5,831 nucleotides of DNA from Planctomycetaceae bacterium. GTDB lineage: Bacteria > Planctomycetota > Planctomycetia > Pirellulales > UBA1268. Shown here piece after piece: positions 1 through 5,800 of the stretch (position 1 is the stretch's first letter; every line of letters starts with the position of its first letter). Under the pieces are notes generated by a model. The model did not search any database. It was not told where the DNA came from and was given only the letters and a program-made list of their open reading frames with translations. Made by a program: the position numbers and the translations under genes. The stretch spans positions 1 through 5,831 of the forward strand of contig CANGIH010000185.1 of NCBI GenBank assembly GCA_947453875.1, given 5' to 3'.

Positions 1-413
1 CGACTCACGGCCACGAGAATCCCTTCGCCGGAGAAGGCGAAGACCCGCTCCCCCGCGATCGTCGGCGTGGCACGCGGCCCGTTCCCCTGCCCGTTTTCGT
101 AGGCCGGGCCGAGCGGGGTTTTCCAGGCTTCCTTGCCGGTCGCGGCGTCGAGGGCGACAAGCCACTGCTTCCCGGCATCGTTCCAGGTGGTGATGGCCAG
201 GCCGTCGGCGACAGCGACGGCCGACATCCCGACTCCTCCCGGGACGCGCCAGATCGGCTTCGGGCCATCGGCGGGGATCGAATCGATCAGCCTTTTTTCC
301 TCCGAGATTCCGTCGCGGCGGGCCCCAAGAAAACCGGGCCACTCGTCGGCCGTGGCAAGCGACGGCACGATCGCGACGAGCAGGGCAGAAACGGACTGGC
401 AGAACCTACGCAT
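1..413 (-). CDS. Secreted PQQ-like beta-propeller (WD40-like/BamB-type) protein, N-terminal part only
   Basis: The gene begins at an ATG (411-413) and reads open to the left edge without a stop, so 137 residues are visible and the C-terminus is missing. Residues 1-22 form a signal peptide: MRR, a hydrophobic stretch (ALLVAIVPSLA), then an Ala-type cleavage site before DEWPGF. Residues 25-36 hold WPGFLGARRDGI, an opening typical of planctomycete secreted PQQ-propeller proteins. Residues 85-99 (LVALDAATGKEAWKT) are a classic PQQ-repeat blade: hydrophobic strand, ALDAxTGKExW. A second strand pair follows at 117-136. Family members usually have about 400-450 residues and fold as an eight-bladed propeller outside the cytoplasm; most have no proven enzyme activity, and many lack bound PQQ. 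The start is supported by GGAGGG at 420-425. The gene lies 16 nt after the tandem esterase gene and is probably in its operon. Propeller identity is firm; function and cofactor use are unknown. Confidence 0.88.
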   Translation of the reverse strand, partial: MRRFCQSVSALLVAIVPSLATADEWPGFLGARRDGISEEKRLIDSIPADGPKPIWRVPGGVGMSAVAVADGLAITTWNDAGKQWLVALDAATGKEAWKTPLGPAYENGQGNGPRATPTIAGERVFAFSGEGILVAVS

Positions 414-419
414 CAGAAT

Positions 420-425
420 CCCTCC
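420..425 (-). promoter_or_regulatory. Shine-Dalgarno site of the PQQ-propeller gene
   Basis: On the minus strand GGAGGG stands 6 nt before the ATG at 413. It lies inside the 16-nt gap after the esterase stop codon (430-432), so the site belongs to an internal operon junction. It fixes the propeller start. Confidence 0.75.
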
Positions 426-429
426 AAGA

Positions 430-2634
430 TCAGTCCAAGATCAATGCCAAGACGCCCTGGGCATAAAGCCGGTGGCCGAAGTCGTTGGGGTGGTTGAGAC
501 CATTGCCGGTCAGATCGAACATCTCCTTGGATCGTAGCTGCTCCTCCCACACCGCCGTCATGTCGACGAGCGCCACCCCCGGGCTGACGAGCGCTTTCAG
601 TTCGTCGCGGTAGCGGTTGAACATCTCGCGCGGCGTGTGGATCCACTGGTCGTTCCCGAGCATCGTTGCCACAAGGATGATCTCGGCGTCTGGGCGCTTT
701 TCCTGCACCCGCGCCACGAGGCTCGCCGTCTGGTCGCGGAACCAGGCCGGATCACGGCGGCCGACGTCGTTCATTCCGTAGGCGACGAGAACGAGATCGG
801 GCTGCGACTCCAGGAGCGCATCGAGATCGGCCACGCCGTTTGCCACGCTCCATCCCGACACCGCCCGATTGACATGCGTCACGTTGCTTTTCGTGCTCAC
901 GCGCAGCTGCGCCACGACAAGCTCCGCCCAGCCCGGCTGGAAAGGGGGGGTGCCTGTCGTCTCCGAGGCGTCGAGCCCGGTGGAGATGCTGTCACCACTG
1001 ACGCCGATCCGCACCGGCTCCCCTGCCCCGAGCCGGGCCCTGGTCTTGGGCAGGCTGCCATGAACCACCTCGATCGCCGGGGCGTCGGCCGCCCCGCGGG
1101 CCCGACGGTAGGTGATCTCCACGTCGCGGTCATGGAACCAGCGGCCGGGTCGGTAGAGCAGCCATTCCTGTGGGTGACCGACGCGGTGCCGGTAGGCGTG
1201 CTCCGCGTTTTCCGGCAAGTAGCGATCGGCGTCGAGGATCGGCGGCACCGGCGTCGGCAATGGAAAGACGATTTCCCGGCTCCCCGGCGCGTGCTGCCAG
1301 GCCGAGCCAGCCTCGACCGACCGCGCGCCGTCGGCGGTCGTCACGGCGACGATCGACTCGGCCGGGAAGGCGAGGCGGGCTTGGGCCGGCTCGGTGGCGC
1401 TCGTCCCGCGGAGGACGCTGCTCTCCCGCCAGACGATGTCGCTCTTCCAGGCGGGCTCGAGGAGATGGAGATCTGCAAGGAGAAACGACGCCGCCTCGAC
1501 CCCCTTCGGAATCGTGGCAAGCCTCTCAAAAAGGACACCGGCCCAGAGGGCTGCCGCGCGACGCTGGCCGACTGCGGAAAAATGCCGGCGCGAGTTCACG
1601 TCGCCGCGGGAATCCCCCTGGAGGGAGTCGGTGTCGGGACCGGCACCGAAACCTGGCATCAGCGTGAGCCGGTCAACCGCTGCCCTGATCCTCCCCTCCC
1701 CTTCCGGATCGTTGTAGACCGTCGGATGGTGCGTCGACTTGGCACAGAGCCAGGCGGGCTCAAACCCCCCCGCCCGCACCGCCGCCCCACGGATCCTCTC
1801 CATCGCCGCGACATAGTCGTCGGTGGAGGTGTGATTGATGACATCCGACTCCCCCTGCTGCCAGAGGACGGCGCGGAACCGGCCGAGGTTTTTTCCGGTG
1901 GTGACGAGGCGCTCGTGGAGATCTGTCCCCGGCTGCCACTGGGCCGACGACGTCCCCCCCCAGGCGACATTGGCAAACCCGATCGGCACGCCGAGACGCT
2001 CGGCGAGTTCATCCCCCACCGCCGGCCAGATCGAGCCGCCGTCGCTCCCGTCGGGGGCCGGCTGCGGATCATTGGCCACCCGCCAGGCGCCGGTCGCCCA
2101 GTCACGGGCCGCCACGCGTTTGCGCGGATCGGCGACCGTGAGCGTCTCGTCATTCGTATTCGTGGCGTACGACTGCCCCGCGACCACAAACACCTCGCCG
2201 ACGCCGACCGGAGCGACGCTCGCCGTCAGCGGCGGTGACCCGTCGGCCCGATCGATCCTGACTTCGAGACGGAACCACCCGCGGGCCGGCACGAGGAGCC
2301 TGCCGACGTGGAGGCCCGCCTTCGCCCCGGGGGCCAGATCGACTCGCGTCCACACGGGTTCCGCGACGGCCGGGGGCCCCTCGATCGGCACGACCCTCGC
2401 CACCGCCGTGGCGCGGTCGATCGGCACCGGGACGTCCACTTCGATCGCCACGTCGGCCTGCCCCGGGGTGAAGTTCCCCCCGGGCGCCTGACCGGGCTGG
2501 AATCCGACACGCTGGATCACTTCGTGGGGCCGAGGCGCGAGAATCCTCAGTTCGCCTGCGGCGGCGGCCGATCCGAACAGCACAACGCCGACCAACGCTG
2601 ACCACACCCGATCGAGCAGACGGCCGTACGACAT
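430..2634 (-). CDS. Secreted tandem SGNH hydrolase: sialate-O-acetylesterase-like module fused to GDSL-type esterase module
   Basis: This 734-aa protein is predicted to be exported; residues 1-26 form a signal peptide ending in SAAAA. Residues 27-145 are beta-rich and Ig/jelly-roll-like, with no family assigned. Module 1 (about 146-372) resembles the sialate O-acetylesterase (SASA/CE6) family: GQS with candidate nucleophile Ser155, GGTSSAQW (226-233), WQQGESD (258-264), and RHFSAVGQ with candidate His351. Residues about 380-540 are another beta-rich stretch. Module 2 (about 541-734) is a GDSL-type SGNH hydrolase: SGDS with Ser549, block II Gly594, block III GMND (620-623), and NHPNDFGH with His715. 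Such enzymes remove acyl, usually acetyl, groups from polysaccharides or glycans; the substrate here is unknown. Both modules lack a textbook Asp three residues before the catalytic His: Ser348 in module 1 and Gly712 in module 2. The ATG start is supported by an SD and the signal peptide. The gene is followed after 16 nt by the PQQ-propeller gene. The two-hydrolase architecture is seen directly; activity is inferred. Confidence 0.9.
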   Translation of the reverse strand: MSYGRLLDRVWSALVGVVLFGSAAAAGELRILAPRPHEVIQRVGFQPGQAPGGNFTPGQADVAIEVDVPVPIDRATAVARVVPIEGPPAVAEPVWTRVDLAPGAKAGLHVGRLLVPARGWFRLEVRIDRADGSPPLTASVAPVGVGEVFVVAGQSYATNTNDETLTVADPRKRVAARDWATGAWRVANDPQPAPDGSDGGSIWPAVGDELAERLGVPIGFANVAWGGTSSAQWQPGTDLHERLVTTGKNLGRFRAVLWQQGESDVINHTSTDDYVAAMERIRGAAVRAGGFEPAWLCAKSTHHPTVYNDPEGEGRIRAAVDRLTLMPGFGAGPDTDSLQGDSRGDVNSRRHFSAVGQRRAAALWAGVLFERLATIPKGVEAASFLLADLHLLEPAWKSDIVWRESSVLRGTSATEPAQARLAFPAESIVAVTTADGARSVEAGSAWQHAPGSREIVFPLPTPVPPILDADRYLPENAEHAYRHRVGHPQEWLLYRPGRWFHDRDVEITYRRARGAADAPAIEVVHGSLPKTRARLGAGEPVRIGVSGDSISTGLDASETTGTPPFQPGWAELVVAQLRVSTKSNVTHVNRAVSGWSVANGVADLDALLESQPDLVLVAYGMNDVGRRDPAWFRDQTASLVARVQEKRPDAEIILVATMLGNDQWIHTPREMFNRYRDELKALVSPGVALVDMTAVWEEQLRSKEMFDLTGNGLNHPNDFGHRLYAQGVLALILD

Positions 2635-2640
2635 CAGTCT

Positions 2641-2644
2641 CTCC
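2641..2644 (-). promoter_or_regulatory. Shine-Dalgarno site of the tandem esterase gene
   Basis: On the minus strand GGAG (inside GGGGGGGAGAG) stands 6 nt before the ATG at 2634. It agrees with the signal peptide that begins at this start. No convincing -35/-10 pair was seen in the 144-nt spacer 2635-2778. Confidence 0.6.
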
Positions 2645-2772
2645 CCCCCGAGCAGATGGTGGCATCCGGTGGCAGCCGTGCGGAAATCCCGCGGGCGCCA
2701 TGGCGGGGGCAGGCTACCCGGCCGGCCGCGGCGGCGGGGATCGGCGGGTGAGGCCGGAATGCGTCGACACGA

Positions 2773-2788
2773 GGGGGATCAGTCCCCC
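2773..2788 (-). other. Short perfect hairpin overlapping the cyclase stop codon
   Basis: Six-base arms (2773-2778 and 2783-2788) are perfect reverse complements, GGGGGA and TCCCCC, around a 4-nt loop. On the minus strand the stop codon TGA (2779-2781) falls in the loop. No T-run follows, so this is not a canonical intrinsic terminator. It could slow RNase or ribosome passage at the gene end, or be chance in GC-rich DNA. Confidence 0.35.
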
Positions 2789-3711
2789 GACGGCGGCTCG
2801 TACTCGAAATCCTTCCACTTCATCGCGCGGCGGAAGGGCTCGATGCGAAGAACGACCTCGCCATTCTGGAAGAGGCGGACGGTGCCGTTGGTCTCGCTGA
2901 CGGCCACGGCGACGCTCCGCGTCCGGCGGGTGATCGCGGCGGCGGCCCAGTGCCGGGCACCGAGCCCCTTGGCCACCGAGACGTTTTCCGCCGAGGCGTC
3001 GATGTACCGGGCGGCGGCCTCGACGGTGCCGTCGGGCCCGACGATGAAGGCGCCGTCGAGTTGGGCGATCTCCTTGAGTCCCTCGCGGACACGCGGGTCG
3101 GAGAGGTTGCGCTCGGCGCGGGAGTAGCCGCGGACCGGATCGAAGCCGGTCGCGTGGCTCGAGGTCATCACCTTCCGCGTGTCGCCGACGACGAACAGCG
3201 TCCCCACCGGCTTCCCCTCGCGCCCCTCGCGGCCGATCTCGACGGCGAGGTCGACCACCTGCTTGAGCGTCTCGAGCGGCACCTTCGTCTCGAGGTTGCG
3301 GAGGTCGCGGCTGGTGAGTTGGCCGAGATGCTCCTCGAGCCGCAGGACGCTCACCGAGTCGATCGTGCCCGCCTCGAAGCCAGAGTAGATCGCCACCACC
3401 TGCGCCTCGGGGGCGATGAGCTCTGCCGCGACACATTCGAGGAGCGCCTGGGCAAGACGCTCGTGGACCGGAAGGCCGGCGACATCGAGAAGAACACGCC
3501 GCAGGCCCCAGTCTTCGCAACCGGCGAGGTGGTTCTTCTCGTCGGCGGCGACCAGGAGCGGTTGCCCGGAGCCGACGAGCGAGCGGACTCGATCCCAATC
3601 GAGGCGTTGATCGACGAGGAGGAGGATGGCATCGGCTGAGGAGGCACCGAACAGGCGCGCCGCCGCCTCGAGGAGGTTTTCCAGCTGCGGTGGAATGTCG
3701 GCCGGGCTCAC
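2779..3711 (-). CDS. DacZ-like diadenylate cyclase (DisA_N/DAC domain) with N-terminal PK-C-like alpha/beta domain
   Basis: The predicted role is condensation of two ATP to cyclic di-AMP in the cytoplasm. Residue numbers follow the longest reading (TTG at 3822, 347 aa). Residues about 42-165 alternate helix and strand and recall the pyruvate-kinase C-terminal fold. The DAC domain spans about 180-330: EIGREGREGKPVGTLFVVGD (195-214), the DGA motif at 256-258, GLGARHW with Arg290-His291-Trp292 where bacterial DisA and CdaA have RHR, and SETNGT (309-314). No membrane segment or DisA-type DNA-binding HhH domain is present; the architecture resembles archaeal DacZ. Start choice: TTG at 3822 would add 37 Arg/Pro-rich residues that look non-coding. 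GTG at 3709-3711 has GGAG 7 nt upstream and begins just before the conserved part, so I chose it (310 aa). The gene follows the 551-aa membrane protein gene on the same strand by 33 or 144 nt. The domain call is strong. Catalytic activity with RHW, and the start, are less certain. Confidence 0.85.
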   Translation of the reverse strand: MSPADIPPQLENLLEAAARLFGASSADAILLLVDQRLDWDRVRSLVGSGQPLLVAADEKNHLAGCEDWGLRRVLLDVAGLPVHERLAQALLECVAAELIAPEAQVVAIYSGFEAGTIDSVSVLRLEEHLGQLTSRDLRNLETKVPLETLKQVVDLAVEIGREGREGKPVGTLFVVGDTRKVMTSSHATGFDPVRGYSRAERNLSDPRVREGLKEIAQLDGAFIVGPDGTVEAAARYIDASAENVSVAKGLGARHWAAAAITRRTRSVAVAVSETNGTVRLFQNGEVVLRIEPFRRAMKWKDFEYEPPSGD

Positions 3712-3718
3712 GCTTCCG

Positions 3719-3722
3719 CTCC
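3719..3722 (-). promoter_or_regulatory. Shine-Dalgarno site supporting the GTG start of the cyclase gene
   Basis: GGAG on the minus strand lies 7 nt before GTG (3709-3711). The upstream TTG at 3820-3822 has only a weak AGGGC-like sequence before it and would encode an Arg/Pro-rich extension. This site is the main reason to prefer the shorter product. Confidence 0.5.
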
Positions 3723-3855
3723 GGGCCGGCGGCACTTCGGCCGGCCGGCGGGTCTGCTCGCGGCCCCGACGTTTCCGGGGATTCCGCGGGCAAAGCCTAC
3801 GGACGCAGAGGGATCGGTTCAAGAATGCCCTGACGGATTCCCACGCCCTTTCGGC

Positions 3856-5511
3856 TCAGCGGAGCAGTCCGTCGGGGAGATCGGAGTGGTCGGGATCGAT
3901 GCGGTGGGCCGTGCGGGGGGCGTCGATGGAGGCCTTCATCGGCCCGGAATAGGCGGCAATCCCCCCCGGCAACACCTTTCCCCAGACCCGTTCCTGGTAG
4001 ATCGTGAGGGCATGGAGGGCATGGCCGAGAGGACCGAGCTTCCATTCCCGCGAGGGTTCACGGAGGAGTGCCGACGACAGGAACTCCACCGCCGACACGA
4101 CCCGCGACTGGTAGAGCTGTTCCTGATCGAGCGAGCCGACGAGCCATTCGAGGATGTGCCCGGTGGTCTGCACCTTGCGGTCGATGTCATCCTCACGATC
4201 GGCTGGATACTTGAACCACTCCGTGCTGAACGAACCATCGGTGTTCTGCAACTTCGTGAGCGTGAATCGCTGGTAGTCGCGAACGAAGTGATCGGCGCGG
4301 GCGTAGTGGCCGTCGAGTGACCCGGTGGCCCGCAGCCGACGCTGACAGGCGTAGGAAAGCCCGAAGAGGCGGTGGGTGCCGCCGCAAGGAGCGCCACGGA
4401 TGGGCTGCTCGATCTCCTCCGCCACGAGTCGTTCGAGCGACCAGGTCTGGCCATCCCGCGCCGTCCACTCGGCGTCGGAGGGAAGGTAGTGGGCCAGTCC
4501 GATGAGGGCGAAGGTCAGCTCCGTGCCGGAAAGGCAGGCGAGCTTCTCCTCCTCGACCAGATCGGCGACCGTGAACGATTTCCCTTCGACCTGGATCGGC
4601 GAATTGAGGGCCACTCGGCACTGTGCGAGGATCGCGAGGTACTGGGCCTGGTGCCCCTGGACTCCGACACCACGCATCGCCACCAGGCGATCGTCCTCGG
4701 TGGCGAGCATCACCTGCCCCTTGCAGCGGCCGCCGGAGTTCATCCAGCCGATCGAGTTGACCGGATCCCCGGAGGGCCCGCCGACACGGACCTTCGACGG
4801 GATCCCGAAGGCGATGAAGCCGTGCATCACCTCCCACGGCGTGTGCTGGGCGCTGTTGAGGGGCCGGCGCTGGTAGGCGGTGAGCGTCTGCGCGACCCGG
4901 CTCTTCAGGCGTGTGAAACGCTGGTTCGCCGGTGGCCGCGGCGCGGTCCCCCCCGCAGCGCTACCGCGGGTATTCGTCTCGACCGTCGGCTGCGTCGCCT
5001 CCACCGCGGGAAGATCGGTGGCGGCCTCCTGATCACCGCCGGGCGCGATCCTGCGGGCGGCGTCCTGGGCGAGATGCTTGACTTCATTCCACGACGGCAG
5101 CCCCGCAGGGGCCATCGCCAGACGCTCTGGCGCCGGCGGGATGACGATCTTGCGGGCCGACTTCTCCAGACGCTCGATCTCGTCGGGGCGCGGTGGCGTC
5201 GGCGCCGCGATGAACTCCTGCGGTTCCTTCTCCTTCGGCTTCCCGCCGAAGGCATCCATGATCCGCCTCCGCATCGCCGATGCCTTGCCGGCGGGAGCGG
5301 CGACGGTGGATCCCTCGCGATCCGGCAGGGCAAGGCCCCCCGCCACGAGCAGGGCGCAGCAGCTGCCGAGGATCACGGAGCCCCTCAGCCGACGACCGGC
5401 CGAGAGCGGATGGCGGTGGCCCGCGGAGTCGGCCGGGGATGGAGGTCGGAGGGTCATGTGGTGGGGAGACACAAGACGGTTGTGGGTCGGAAGTTGGGGG
5501 GTTGTCGCCAT
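3856..5511 (-). CDS. Membrane-anchored protein of unknown function; C-terminal domain weakly alpha/alpha-toroid-like
   Basis: I do not recognise this 551-aa family. Residues 1-44 are polar with Arg40, Arg41 and Arg43 just before a hydrophobic segment (45-63), so it should be an N-in signal anchor or an uncleaved signal peptide. Residues about 65-200 are rich in Pro, Ala and charged residues and are probably a flexible linker or coil. Residues about 200-528 look globular and helical, with Trp, His and Cys in short motifs: HGFIAFG (230-236), NSGGRCKG (258-265), GCxH-like CGGTHRLFGL (376-385), LQNTDGSFS (421-429) and TTGHILEWL (449-457). LQNxDGSFS followed by Trp432 recalls QW-type repeats of prenyltransferase/terpene-cyclase toroids, but this is one motif and not proof. 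The exported location is inferred. Start: ATG at 5511 has no clear SD; an in-frame ATG at 5457 (Met19) also retains the anchor and also lacks an SD. The next gene downstream on this strand is the cyclase. Confidence 0.75.
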   Translation of the reverse strand: MATTPQLPTHNRLVSPHHMTLRPPSPADSAGHRHPLSAGRRLRGSVILGSCCALLVAGGLALPDREGSTVAAPAGKASAMRRRIMDAFGGKPKEKEPQEFIAAPTPPRPDEIERLEKSARKIVIPPAPERLAMAPAGLPSWNEVKHLAQDAARRIAPGGDQEAATDLPAVEATQPTVETNTRGSAAGGTAPRPPANQRFTRLKSRVAQTLTAYQRRPLNSAQHTPWEVMHGFIAFGIPSKVRVGGPSGDPVNSIGWMNSGGRCKGQVMLATEDDRLVAMRGVGVQGHQAQYLAILAQCRVALNSPIQVEGKSFTVADLVEEEKLACLSGTELTFALIGLAHYLPSDAEWTARDGQTWSLERLVAEEIEQPIRGAPCGGTHRLFGLSYACQRRLRATGSLDGHYARADHFVRDYQRFTLTKLQNTDGSFSTEWFKYPADREDDIDRKVQTTGHILEWLVGSLDQEQLYQSRVVSAVEFLSSALLREPSREWKLGPLGHALHALTIYQERVWGKVLPGGIAAYSGPMKASIDAPRTAHRIDPDHSDLPDGLLR

Positions 5512-5551
5512 GGTCTATCGGCCATCCCCACTTCCCGATCGTTGACGCCGT

Positions 5552-5566
5552 CTCCCGTAACGGGAG
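5552..5566. repeat. Perfect inverted repeat (6-bp arms, 3-nt spacer) upstream of the 551-aa gene
   Basis: CTCCCG (5552-5557), spacer TAA, then CGGGAG (5561-5566). It lies 40 nt upstream of the ATG at 5511, where an operator or a 5' leader hairpin could act. The rest of the spacer 5512-5787 is GC-rich, with no clear -35/-10 pair and no supported gene. A chance palindrome remains possible. Confidence 0.4.
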
Positions 5567-5774
5567 GGTTCGGGCAGATTGCCCGCGAGGAACCGTCCGC
5601 ACCGTTTCCCCCGCCGGCACGCGAGGAGCGACCGGTGCGGGCGAGGGCCGCGACGGGAGAAGCCGGGCCGACGCTACCGATCAGGCAACGCAGCGGAGGC
5701 CGGGAAGAGTTCGACCGGCCGGCACAGGAGGGGTGATGGCCGCAGGGTCGACCATGTCGCCCCCGCCCCCTCCT

Positions 5775-5800
5775 TCAGAACAGCTTGTCAGAACAGCTTG
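5775..5800. repeat. Perfect 13-bp tandem duplication at the 3' end of the upstream gene
   Basis: TCAGAACAGCTTG occurs at 5775-5787 and again immediately at 5788-5800 with no mismatch. On the minus strand each copy reads CAAGCTGTTCTGA, which contains the last codons and the TGA stop of the upstream gene. The copy at 5775-5787 lies after the first stop and is not translated in frame. Confidence 0.85.

Noticed and set aside
637..2238. Plus-strand open frame of 533 codons opposite the esterase gene
   Set aside because: The translation is Arg/Gly/Pro-rich without motifs. The opposite strand carries a signal peptide and two complete sets of SGNH motifs. Long antisense frames are expected in DNA this GC-rich.
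2635..2778. Intrinsic terminator or promoter in the spacer before the esterase
   Set aside because: Only GC-rich palindromes (for example CGCCATGGCG at 2696-2705) are seen, with no T-run and no convincing -35/-10 pair.
2714..3793. Minus-strand 359-codon frame overlapping the cyclase
   Set aside because: Arg/Pro-rich shadow frame; the DAC motifs are in the other minus frame.
5355..5367. Possible lipobox (LGSC) in the 551-aa protein
   Set aside because: Most of the hydrophobic segment lies after the Cys and not before it, and Gly at -2 is atypical, so a signal anchor fits better than a lipoprotein.
4372..5736. Plus-strand open frame of 454 codons opposite the 551-aa gene
   Set aside because: Low-complexity Arg/Gly-rich translation with no recognisable domain; the minus frame has a membrane anchor and protein-like composition.
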